The translations under genes and the position numbers were made by a program. Under the pieces are notes generated by a model. The model saw only the letters and a list, made by a program, of their open reading frames with translations. It was not told the DNA's origin and ran no database searches. DNA of 64,000 bases from Immersiella caudata (Eukaryota > Ascomycota > Sordariomycetes > Sordariales > Lasiosphaeriaceae), in contig JAULSU010000004.1 of assembly GCA_030512335.1 (NCBI GenBank), positions 4,092,001 to 4,156,000 of the forward strand. Direction: 5' to 3'. How positions within the stretch are numbered: the stretch's first letter is position 1; each line of letters opens with the position of its first letter. Positions 25,972 through 35,307 of the stretch are shown here, in pieces.

Positions 25972-28900
25972 ATGCTCGGAAAGCTGTTCAATCTCGGGGG
26001 CGCTGCCGCCGGTGCGGCCTCCCCGGCCCAGACTTCGTCCCACAAGCCCATCTCATCCCTAGAGTCTGTGCAAGAGGACATTTACACGCGAAACCTATTG
26101 TTCCCGGACCCGCAGGACCTGTACGAGCATCGTCTGAACCAGGTCTTTCCCTTGTCTAGCGCATCGTCCATCGCTGCTGCGTCGTCAACAAGCGCGTTTG
26201 ACTACAGCGGCGACATCGAGCTCGATCTGCGGGATGTGCGCATTATTGTCATGCAGGATGCCTTGAGCTCCGTTGCAGCCTCTCTCCTGTATGACAGCCA
26301 GACCCCGCCACCTGCTCCGACCGCTGCCGCGGAGCGCCCTTCCACGACAGCCGGTTCTGCATCGCACTACTCGGTACAGGATGCACGCCGGGCACCTGCC
26401 TCGCCCCGAAAGCCTAGCCTCAGCCATGCGCAGCGTCCCATCGTCATCCAGCCCGACAGCCCCAAGGTTCGGCAGGGTGCTTTTGACAGGAGGCCGTCGG
26501 TCCACGCGCGCAACCAAGGCTATACCGAGACGGACTCTCAGCGAACTTGGCGGGAGTACCGCGAAGAGCTGACAACCTTTTCAAGCTGCATCTTTGGAAA
26601 CTCGGAGCTGATGGCCTACAAGGGTACGTCAACAAAAGTTCATGTTGTGCCGTCGGAAGCCCGCGCAACCGACACCGCGTCGATTCTGGGAGATGGCCGT
26701 GGCTCTATCGGCCGATCCAGCATGAGATCCAGCAGGCTATCACAATCCTTCTCTTCGGAGAATATCCCTCCGACTCCTACAATGCCGAGTCGAGTTGCGG
26801 ACCGGAAGAAGGTCTTGGTTACAAGACTATTTCCAGTCTCGCTGCCCATCGAGGAGGACGCTATCAGCCCTCCTCAAGGGCCATTGGTGGAGGATAATGC
26901 CGGCTACCCCTTTCCTCAATCTTCCGAGGAACTGAAGATGAGGAAAAGGAAGAACCAACCGAAGCAAAAGCGGACGCCCATGTACGCCGTTGCTTTGGTC
27001 ATCAATCTCCCGCCACTTTCCAGCCACTCGACCCCGGCTGCCACCCTACGGTCTGGGTTTCGGGGCCCCGGATCGTACTCTGAACAAGATTCTTTTCCCT
27101 CTTCATTCAACTCCAACCGGCCATCAGGCTGGACGATGGTTGGTCAGGGGGCGGGAGGCCTCGATTCTTTCGAAACATCATTCGGCAGTGACGCTGAGGA
27201 TCAAATCGATGCAATCACTCAGCACTGGGACATCATCATGCGGGCGTTGAACCGCTTGCAGTCCGTAGTTGCGGCTACTCTGTTCACAATGCTCAAGCAG
27301 GCGGATATCGTGTCACCAGACCCGATGCCTCCGAGCTTGCCTTTTCACAGCGCCAGAACACCGTCCATGTCTGGTCGCCGAAGCGACGAATTGCCACCAA
27401 TGAAGCCGCCAAAATCCAATGCTAAGCATATCTCACTCCTGCCAAATTGCTTGCAAGACAACAGGCAGATCGCCGCCGAAGCCGACGTTGCAAAGTCGAG
27501 GATCGTGGCTGGCATTCGGGCCACGCGAGTCACAACAGGGCAGAACCGTTGGCCGATATGGCGAGAAGAGGCCAGATGGGTAGCAAAATGGGCTGGAGGA
27601 AGAGAACAAGGATTTTTCTTCTTCAACCTCCTGACCGGGTTTCTTGCAACACATACAGATTGGCTCCAGGCGCTGAGTCCTGCATCTTACCGACGCCGCT
27701 TCCACCTCCAGCAGAAAGGGAAGTTGGATGAGGACACGTCTGTGCCCTCGAGAACAATCATCATCTCGCATGACAAGATTGCTGCGCGACGGCTGATCTT
27801 CCTGCTGTCTGCCTTTCTACCCGCCTCGCAACAACTTCCCACGATCCGGCCACATCGGCCAAGCACGCCGGTCTCGCTGGGAACATTATCCCACTCGCCC
27901 CCCTCATTCGTGGTCCCGATCCTCAAGGAAGAGTCGCTTCGTCGTAAGATTAACCGTCGGGCTGGGCCCCGGCGAACATCACACTCTCGTAACCTGAGCA
28001 TGCAGTCACAGCAAGGGCGGGCAAGTGCTGTCCCTCTGCCTCTTGCGCACCTTAGCATGGAAGGTAGGCATGAGCGTCGTCCGTCAGACGCTGCCTCCAT
28101 CCGCACGACGCAGCTACCAATACGTGGGAGCGATCCAACGACGCGGAAGAGCAGCGCTGCCACAACTGCAACCATCACACCTGAAACGAGCATCCCGCAC
28201 TTCTCATCAGTTCACCGACCTGATTTGTTCTCTTCCGGCCGACCCGGTAGTAGCAACAGCACGGCAGCGGATGACTTGAAGCGACTTACAAGAGAAGACG
28301 GGGCCGCTGGAGAGCCTAGGCAACATTCCAGATGGGGCAGCGTTATCAGCGGTCTCTGGCCAACACGGCGACGGGACTCTGGTGCTGCATCGATCAAGGG
28401 CCAAAGTTCTGGGGATGGCCGCCCAGGTGAACCAGGCTCACCAGTGAAGCCGCAACTCAGCGTCGGCTCCCAGGCTCCCAAGGGAGTAGCGGACGGAGAT
28501 ACACCGGGGCCCTCTGATATGGAGCCGGAAGCTTCACAGGACCAGCCTGCTGCTCCTAACGGCGAAGGAAAGGCCAATCACCGCCCTGGCAATAGCCAGG
28601 CCTTTGCAGAGCCAACAGACACCCCGCCCAAGGTGCAAAGGACCCCAAATCCATCTGGAGCCTTCGAATCGCCGGTGAAGACATCCATCAACGTTAATGA
28701 TGGGGTGATTGACGTAGACGTCCCATTTCCCGACTACATCACCTCGTTTGAGACAGCCGTCAGCTCCCCTTCAAGCAGTGGCTACCTCTCAACGCCGGGT
28801 TTTGGTACTGGTTTTGACACCTTTGAGCAATCATGCCGTGTCGCAGTGGATGGTGATACCCCGGTCAATGTAGCTGGTTGGCTGCAGCACTACCACCCTG

Positions 28901-29679
28901 ATTTTGCACTCCAAGCCCTCCCCTCCCAGGAGGGAATCGTCGATCAAATCAAGGCCTCCATGCAGGCTGAGCCATCGCCGACGTGGCTACCCAATGTTGG
29001 CGCGTTAGACCGCGATGCCGAGCGCTGGGTAGACGTCAGCACCGCCCTTGTCGCCGATGCCACCACCTTCAGCATCACCAGGATCCGCTACCGTCGTCTC
29101 GTGAGGCTCAAACCCGTCCCGGACCGAAATACTCCTGTTGTCACAAGCTCGTACAGCCCAGCTGTGCTCACCCCGGTAGCAGCCGCCTCCCCATACGAGA
29201 TCCAACTCAAGGAGGAATTCATAGAGGAGCCCATCTTTGAGCTCGATGACGTCTTGGTTGATGCAATTGAGCGGGTTGTCGCCATGGGTGCCGATCTCAG
29301 CAAAGGCGGCTCCGGCGCGTCATCCCGATCAACGAGCAAGAGGAGGGGGAGAAGAGATAGCACCTCGACTCAGTCGGACGCACATACTTCCACGAACCAT
29401 CAGGGACAGGCACGTTCCCTCTCTGCTTCGGTTGGTGCCGCAGCGGGAGTCCAGGAAGTGCCGAGATCGCAATGCAAAGCGGTCCTGCTATCAGCACTGG
29501 AGGAGGTGATCAGGGAGGTTATCGAGGAGAGAGAAATGCAGAGAGAGAGAGGAGACGATGACGGAGGATACGGCGAGCCAGGGAGACATGCTGCGCTGGT
29601 AAGAGGAAGAGGTATGGAAACGGTTTTGAGGGAGGCGGTGAGAATGTGGTTAGAGGGTGTGGATTTGGGCGGGGAGTGA
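25972..29679 (+). CDS. lst4: folliculin-interacting protein (FNIP/LST4)-like TORC1 regulator
   Basis: Uninterrupted 1235-aa frame. I identify it as a fungal LST4/FNIP-type protein, partner of LST7/folliculin and GAP for the Rag GTPases at the vacuole. Supporting segments are an N-terminal FNIP_N-like block (EDIYTRNLLFPDPQDLYEHR, residues 35-54, then DIELDLRDVRIIVMQDALSSV with ASLLYDSQ, residues 81-110), the FGNSELMAYKGTSTKVHVVPS block near residue 210, AVALVINLPPLS near 345, WDIIMRALNRLQSVVAATLF near 425 and FLLSAFLPASQQLP near 620 in the DENN-like middle. A C-terminal block begins with CRVAVDGDTPVNVAGWLQHY. Long Ser/Pro/Arg-rich linkers separate them, and the last 60 residues are Glu/Arg-rich. 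FNIP proteins diverge strongly, so the family call rests on segment order rather than catalytic residues. The context with IML1 11 kb away fits but does not prove it. Confidence 0.75.
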   Translation: MLGKLFNLGGAAAGAASPAQTSSHKPISSLESVQEDIYTRNLLFPDPQDLYEHRLNQVFPLSSASSIAAASSTSAFDYSGDIELDLRDVRIIVMQDALSSVAASLLYDSQTPPPAPTAAAERPSTTAGSASHYSVQDARRAPASPRKPSLSHAQRPIVIQPDSPKVRQGAFDRRPSVHARNQGYTETDSQRTWREYREELTTFSSCIFGNSELMAYKGTSTKVHVVPSEARATDTASILGDGRGSIGRSSMRSSRLSQSFSSENIPPTPTMPSRVADRKKVLVTRLFPVSLPIEEDAISPPQGPLVEDNAGYPFPQSSEELKMRKRKNQPKQKRTPMYAVALVINLPPLSSHSTPAATLRSGFRGPGSYSEQDSFPSSFNSNRPSGWTMVGQGAGGLDSFETSFGSDAEDQIDAITQHWDIIMRALNRLQSVVAATLFTMLKQADIVSPDPMPPSLPFHSARTPSMSGRRSDELPPMKPPKSNAKHISLLPNCLQDNRQIAAEADVAKSRIVAGIRATRVTTGQNRWPIWREEARWVAKWAGGREQGFFFFNLLTGFLATHTDWLQALSPASYRRRFHLQQKGKLDEDTSVPSRTIIISHDKIAARRLIFLLSAFLPASQQLPTIRPHRPSTPVSLGTLSHSPPSFVVPILKEESLRRKINRRAGPRRTSHSRNLSMQSQQGRASAVPLPLAHLSMEGRHERRPSDAASIRTTQLPIRGSDPTTRKSSAATTATITPETSIPHFSSVHRPDLFSSGRPGSSNSTAADDLKRLTREDGAAGEPRQHSRWGSVISGLWPTRRRDSGAASIKGQSSGDGRPGEPGSPVKPQLSVGSQAPKGVADGDTPGPSDMEPEASQDQPAAPNGEGKANHRPGNSQAFAEPTDTPPKVQRTPNPSGAFESPVKTSINVNDGVIDVDVPFPDYITSFETAVSSPSSSGYLSTPGFGTGFDTFEQSCRVAVDGDTPVNVAGWLQHYHPDFALQALPSQEGIVDQIKASMQAEPSPTWLPNVGALDRDAERWVDVSTALVADATTFSITRIRYRRLVRLKPVPDRNTPVVTSSYSPAVLTPVAAASPYEIQLKEEFIEEPIFELDDVLVDAIERVVAMGADLSKGGSGASSRSTSKRRGRRDSTSTQSDAHTSTNHQGQARSLSASVGAAAGVQEVPRSQCKAVLLSALEEVIREVIEEREMQRERGDDDGGYGEPGRHAALVRGRGMETVLREAVRMWLEGVDLGGE

Positions 29680-30230
29680 TCCCAAGCCTCAGGCGCGCAT
29701 GGTGTTTTCGTTTCGTTCTTTTTTCGGTTTCGCAGGATGGATGATACCCCATAATAATACAGCCTTAATTGTTTGTTTATTTGTTATTTTTCGCATGGAG
29801 AGGACCAGAGGGGTATGGAAGCATCGCTTGGTGGCGGAGGGCAGGGCCGCTTGTCATGACGATCATTTGTATTTGTACAGATGCCTTCAGGCCGGATAGA
29901 AGGTGACGATGCCATGACGACGAGGTTTTTATACAAGAATAGTAACAAATGCTAGAGCTACATGGTAAAACCGAGGAAGTTAAGTGGGGAGGCAATACAT
30001 GAGAGCGAGCGCGAAGTAAGACGAGCTCAAGAAAATGCCGAGTTTCTTGATCAATAGGTATCTACCTAGCTTTCTAAACAGTGTCCAGATGATTGCCAAC
30101 CTGATTCCGACCCTATTCCAACCCGAAACAAAATCAAGCCTGTCCAGGTTTTGAGCCCTCTGAAAATCCTTCCAAAACACTTTTAAAACTGACAGGAAAA
30201 ATATCAAAAATGCAGGCACCCCCCTATTGT
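29680..30230. other. LST4-like 3' region
   Basis: About 550 bp of more AT-rich sequence after the LST4-like stop codon. AATAAT/ATTTGTTATTTT stretches near 29750-29795 could serve for polyadenylation. No coding signal. Confidence 0.4.
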
Positions 30231-30324
30231 CTCTCCCGCCGGGAATTGAACCCGGGTCTCGAGCGATGACATCCCAACAAGGGGGTTTGACAAGCTCACA
30301 TACTGATCACTATACTACGGAAGA
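30231..30324 (-). tRNA. tRNA-Asp(GTC) with a 22-nt intron
   Basis: Read on the minus strand, a cloverleaf folds: acceptor TCTTCCG pairs with CGGGAGA (one T-G wobble), discriminator G; T arm CCGGG-TTCAATT-CCCGG with a canonical B box; anticodon stem TGAGC/GCTCG (one wobble) around the loop TTGTCA-[intron]-C. The anticodon is GTC for aspartate, and the intron of about 22 nt sits at the standard position after base 37. The D loop carries TAGTGATC where TAGTGGTC is usual, so the conserved G18-G19 pair is altered by a G-to-A change. It may still be functional. It is one of two tandem tRNA-like genes 51 bp apart. Confidence 0.82.
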
Positions 30325-30375
30325 ATCGTGGGTGTCTTCAACCCACAGCAGTTTGGTCAGGGCGGTGCCTAAGAT

Positions 30376-30458
30376 CTCGGTAACGGGGAATCGAACCCCG
30401 GGCTGCTGAGTACTCAAATCTTGGGAGCCAGCCATGATAGCCACTACACCATACCCGA
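30376..30458 (-). tRNA. tRNA-Gly(CCC)-like gene with an 11-nt intron, possibly degenerate
   Basis: Minus-strand sequence begins TCGGGTATGGTGTAGTGGC and ends with a GGTTCGATTCC B box; the A box TGGTGTAGTGG is a perfect match to the consensus. The T stem CGGGG/CCCCG is intact. The anticodon stem GCTGG pairs with TCAGC (one G-T wobble) if an 11-nt intron follows base 37, giving loop CTCCCA-C and anticodon CCC (glycine). The acceptor stem TCGGGTA versus TTACCGA has two adjacent mismatches (positions 5-68 and 6-67). A tRNA-Gly normally begins with G and has discriminator A, but here the ends are T1-A72 with G73. It may be a pseudogene, or I may have the isotype wrong. Confidence 0.6.
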
Positions 30459-31988
30459 TCGTACTTTGTTGAAAGTGGGTTGGTTCAAGTGGAATTTGAG
30501 GAGGTGGGTGTGGATTGCTTGGTGTTGTGGACAGGGGTGGCTGGTGGTTGTGGTGGGAGTTACAAGTGGAGTGGCAGTGTGTTCAGAACTTCATTACGAG
30601 AGCAAATAAATGTATTCCTCGGGGCACAGGTGCCTGTAAGCGCTCATTTGTAGCCTGATCTTCGAGAGCTATGGGTTGATGTCGGCTGCACCAGCCTGTG
30701 TTGATACCCCTGAGTCCCACACACCTAATGTCACCCCACCACCCAGATTACGGACTCCCCTCAGCAGATCTTGTCGTGAGAAACGAACCAAGTGCTCAAG
30801 CAGATTCGCCACTCCCACCAGCCTTTCAGTGTTTTCCTCTCACTTCTCTCCAACACTTCTGGCTCCCTCCCCAGAAGATCACGACTCCAATGATATTGAT
30901 GGACGGGGACGATGAGGATACCTAAAGGCCAAGCCAAAAGCGGGAAGGATACCTACCTCGCCTCACAGGAAAACCTACCCGTACAGTACACTTGTGCAAG
31001 AACGTTGAGCTCTGCAGCTGGAAACCCCATCAAACTAAACGCGTCGCATATGCAAGGTGTCGCGTGCTGAACAGCGGAATCAGGAAAGCCGATCAAACGG
31101 GCTGCCGTCCCAGCCCGTTGGTTGGGAGTGTCGACATCCACATGCTTGGCGATCTCTTGGCGATCTCTTCGCTGTCTTGGCACTCCTCCTCCAACCTCAA
31201 CACCACCTGCAGTCCCAGACTACCCTGCCAACAGCGTGTCCAGGCCGGGTACGGCATCGAAATACTTTAAAACTAATCTTTTCTCTCGAGCAACGTGCTT
31301 AAAGGTGCACTGCCGATTGGCTACCTACCCGGGCCCTTATTTTTAGAATCTTCTTGCGGAGACTATATCAAGTAGAAGACTTTCCTGCCGATGTGCTTCC
31401 TTGAAAAATCCATTACTGCTGTTTCCGCTTTCTCTATAGAGACTGGCTCAAAGACCGGACGCTTCGGTGACTCGTAACACGCTCTACAACAGCAACGGGT
31501 TGTCAAAGCAGGCTTAACTCCCTATCCGTGGATGCGGTTGGCTTCTCCAGTACTCGGCGTCTTGTTTTGGTAATGTAAATATATTGATGCTCTGTCGAAT
31601 TTATTCTTTCGAAATCTCTTGGGGGTCACAAGGGTCATCGGAATCGTTTTCTGGCTGGGTGGGAATCGTTCTGCTGGGCCGCGATTTGTGCACATGCCTA
31701 AATACTCGAAAGGCAAGCCTTCTAAGTAAAGTGTCTCCTGAGCCGATACTTGCGCCTGTTTCCTTGATATGGAATCACCTCCCTGCTTCTTTTCATCGGC
31801 AACTCAAAAGGGACGCCACAGACAAGCCCCCCCACCTCTTTGTGCTAATATCATTTGTATCCGATCACCGAGTACCCTGCAACAGAAAGTGAGCCCAACA
31901 CTAGCCCTTGAACGTCAAAAATAAAACACGTGTTTATCATACAGCCTCCTCTAGGTTACCTTGTTCAACAAATTTCATTAATCTGTAT
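30459..31988. other. intergenic between tRNA pair and HGH1
   Basis: 1.5 kb containing the tRNA upstream side and the 3' flank of HGH1. Frames are short with no domain. The stretch 31260-31640 is comparatively AT-rich. No gene is supported. Confidence 0.45.
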
Positions 31989-33245
31989 TCAGACCTCAAC
32001 CACCTTATCATCATCATCGCCCACCTCCCCTTCTATCCTCCCTACCTTACTCCCAGGCTCCTCTTCATCCCGCATCAACATGTTCACCAGCCGCTCACAA
32101 ACCTCCTGTACCGCCTCGTCCTCCACCCTCGCATGAGTTTCCCTAACAATAGGATACACCTTCACATCCCTCATCAAGTCCCGTCCCGCCCTCGTGCTCG
32201 TCAAGAGCGTCAACGTCTCTACATGCGTCTGGATAATGCTCGTATCCTTATCCCGCTGCTTGTCCGGTGGAAGTAGCTGCAAGTCCGGAAGCATATCCAT
32301 CATTTCATCCTCGTCGTACGTTTCATTGCCCATAATGGGTAGCAACAGGTAAGGCAGGATGTTGATGCCGTCCTCATCTAGGAAGTCGGGATGAGAGGGG
32401 ACATCAAAGGCGACGTTCTTGATGGTGCTGGCCACGCCCTTGCGGCGCACGTCTGAAGTGTGCTCCGTGAAGACTTTGATCTTGTTGAGGGGCTGCACGC
32501 CGTCGTATTCTTGGCGGGTGACGAAGAATTGCCGGACTTCGGGGTGTTTTGCGAGGTCGGCGAAGAGGTAGGCGAGGTAGTCGAAGTCGGCGTTCTTGTT
32601 GTAGGAGCCGTCGGCTCCCTTGACGAAGAGGTCCATCAGTTGGTTGAGCACGAGGGGGTCAGAGTTGAGTTTGGGAGGGGGGGTTTGTTTCCGCTCCCCG
32701 ATGGTCTTGAGGCCGTCCCATTTGGCAAGGTTGGCGAGGAGCATGGAATGGAGGTTGGCGTTGGGTTCTTCTGGGTCCTTGGGTTGGGTTGCATTAGTTA
32801 AGGATCAGATCGGCCGAGTGAGATTCCAAACATACGACGATGAGGCCTAGGATAATACCTAGGAACCTGTCGTCTGTAGCTACATTTTCGAGGACCTCCT
32901 GATCTGCCGTGAGGTTGATCAAGAGGGTGAGCGCGTGCTCAGCGATTTTCTACCCCACATGTTTGTCTCAGCTGGGGTTCTCATCATAGGCCTTAGTTGG
33001 GGGAGCATTTTGGCTCTCACCGGGTCATCGCGAACGAGAAATTTCAGGTGTTTTATCGGCGTCAACTTCTCTGTCTTGAATATCGCAGGTCGCGTCGTTG
33101 CATAAGGAATCAGATTTTCGATGGCAACTTGTCGAATCTGCTGAGTGGGATGGGCAATGAACCCAACAAGCTATGTTGCCAAATTAGCTACAGAACTTTG
33201 ACAGGGATCCTGAGGGATATTTACCTCCTCTAATTCTGAAGGCAT
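31989..33245 (-). CDS. hgh1: HGH1, eEF2-folding co-chaperone (armadillo-repeat)
   Basis: Cytosolic armadillo-type protein that, in yeast, recruits the TRiC chaperonin and Hsp90 to newly made elongation factor 2. Four exons give 357 aa: 33225-33245, 33021-33170, 32836-32949, 31989-32777. Introns are 54, 71 and 58 bp with GT/AG ends, all phase 0. The first exon encodes only MPSELEE; the next starts LVGFIAHPTQQIRQVAIENL, an armadillo-type helix pair. The C-terminal half carries the diagnostic HGH1 blocks: VQPLNKIKVFTEHTSDVRRKG, TIKNVAFD, LPYLLLPIMGNETYDEDEMM, DMLPDLQLLPPDKQRDKD and HVETLTLLTSTRAGRD. The extreme C-terminus is acidic (EEEPGSKVGRIEGEVGDDDD). Yeast Hgh1 is 394 aa, so length fits. 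It is divergent from ENP1, with 350 bp between start codons. Confidence 0.92.
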
Positions 33246-33595
33246 GATCTTTTCGACTTGGATGCGATATTCACCTTGCACAGCTGTCTCAGGGGGCAAG
33301 TTGAAAAAAACCAAGCTTCTCAGAGCTTCCTTGGACTGGAGGGGCAACGCGGGGCAGCCTCCGATAAACATGTCTATCTTATCGATAGCAACATCGGCTA
33401 CAGCGATATCAAAAATCGACCGCTTCCAGCCAATGAGATGTGCAGCGCAACGCCAAGTTACCCCACGTTGGGGAACTTTTTTGGTTTTTGCAGGTACCAC
33501 AAAAAATATCGCCAGCGGGATTCCAGTGTTGGGTCACAAGGGTTCACCGCGATTGTTCTAGCAGCATCTCAACAAACCCAAATACAGCATCCAAA
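33246..33595. promoter_or_regulatory. shared HGH1-ENP1 bidirectional promoter region
   Basis: 350 bp between two divergent ATG codons, so both promoters must lie here or overlap the genes. A CCAAT pentamer is at 33430-33434, followed directly by GAGATG. A GAAAAAAACC A-rich tract near 33303 and AACTTTTTTGG near 33475 lie in opposite orientations. No clear TATA box is visible, as expected for constitutive ribosome-biogenesis genes. The elements are suggestive only. Confidence 0.55.
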
Positions 33596-35307
33596 ATGCC
33601 CAAGGCTACCACTCCGAAAGCTTCCCACGGGAGGCGCCACAACCCCCTCGAGGATGACCTCCTCGCGACTGGCCTTCTCAAGAACAAGGCAGGGAAGTCG
33701 AAGCGCGAGGCCGCAGATCCGGAAGAGCAGTCCTATGTCGATGCCAAAGCCTCTCGTCAGATTCTGGCCATGAGCCGCAGTCTTATCGACGAAGATCAGC
33801 AAGAGAATGCGAAGAAGAACGCAGTGACCGGGCCTTCAGCCTTCGATTTCGACCCCTCCCGCTTTGGAACGGAGGACGACCAGGAGGAGGAGTACGGAAT
33901 TGACGAGGACGCCTGGGGCGACGAGGACGATATCGCCGAGGAGACTGAGGTATATGCCGAGGATCTAGAGACGTTCAACAAATTCATCGCCCCGACCATG
34001 AAGGAGGACCCCCTCCTGACCCATGGCTGGGACGGGAAGCCAGGGGACGAGTCTGCGAAGGAAGAAGGGCAGGGGACAAATCTAGCAGATTTAATCCTTG
34101 CCAAAATCGCGGAGAGGGAGTTGGCAATGCAAGGTGGCGCTGTGGAAGAGGAGATCCGGCCAGTCGACGAGGACTACGAGTTGCCGCCAAAAGTCGTGGA
34201 GGTGTATACCAAGTGAGGCTAGTTCCGCCTGTCGATACCGGGTACAATGCTGACTTGATCAGAATTGGGATGATTCTCTCTCGGTACAAATCTGGACCGT
34301 TGCCAAAGCCGTTCAAGATTCTGCCGACGATACCACATTGGGAGGAGATCATTCAGCTCACACGGCCCGACTCGTGGAGCCCAAATGCTTGGTATGTCAT
34401 GTCCATGTGAAAAGTTCTAGGACGAGGTGCTAATTATGTAGCTACGCGGCAACAAGAATCTTCGTGTCAGCGAAGCCTTTGGTTGTTCAAAGGTTTGTTG
34501 AGATGGTTATCCTCGACCGGGTCCGCGAAGATATCCACGAGAACAAAAAACTCAATGTCCACCTGTTCGCGTGTCTCAAGAAGTCTTTGTACAAGCCAGC
34601 GGGCTTCTTCAAGGGTATGTAAAATGCCTTGCGCCCCTCAGACTGGCAGTGAGTTGATCCCTGGTTCTAGGCTTCCTCTTTCCTCTGGTAGCATCCGGAA
34701 CCTGCACGCTGCGCGAGGCACAGATCGTCTCTGGCGTTCTGGCGCGTGTCTCCATCCCGGTACTTCACTCGGCCGCAGCGATCAAGACTCTTTGCGATAT
34801 TGCGGCAGAGCAAGCCTCCCAGAATTCTGAGTGTGTTAGCGCCACCAATCTTCTGCTCAGAACTCTTCTCGAGAAGAAATATGCGCTTCGTAGGTTGAAT
34901 CACAGTTTGGACGGTAACATGGAGCTAACTTCATAAACAGCATGGCAGTGCGTGGATTCCTTAGTCTTCCACTTTATTCGATATGCAGCGGCAGTGAGAG
35001 AGATCCAGGGAACTGGGCCTAGGTCACTCCCTGTCATCTTCCATCAATGCGTGTTGGCGTTTGCGCAACGATACAGAAACGACAGTAAGCCTCTGACGAG
35101 AGGGGACCACCATGGCTGAGCTGACATTGAGCCCATTCAGTTACCGAGGACCAGCGAGAAGCATTGCTGGACCTTTTACTCAGCCATGGTCATGACCAGA
35201 TTGCCCCTGAAATTCGAAGGGAACTTCTCGCCGGCCGAGGGAGAGGTGTGCCTCTTGAAGAGTCAGGCCCGGCATTTGATGGTGACGACACCATGCAGAT
35301 GGACTGA
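33596..35307 (+). CDS. enp1: ENP1/bystin, 40S ribosome biogenesis factor
   Basis: Nucleolar and cytoplasmic factor bound to the head of pre-40S particles, needed for 18S rRNA maturation and export. Six exons give 482 aa, essentially the yeast Enp1 length (483): 33596-34212, 34263-34391, 34442-34614, 34671-34889, 34941-35084, 35141-35307. Introns are 50-56 bp with GT/AG ends and all phases close. The N-terminal third is charged and acidic (FDFDPSRFGTEDDQEEEYG, DEDAWGDEDDIAEE). The bystin domain follows: MILSRYKSGPLPKPFKILPT, WEEIIQLTRPDSWSPNACY, ATRIFVSAKP, FFKGFLFPLV, GTCTLREAQIVSGVLARVSI, NLLLRTLLEKKYALPWQCVD and HFIRYAAAVRE. The C-terminal HGHDQIAPEIRRELLAGRGRG followed by an acidic tail matches the family. 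No defect seen. Shares a divergent promoter with HGH1. Confidence 0.96.
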
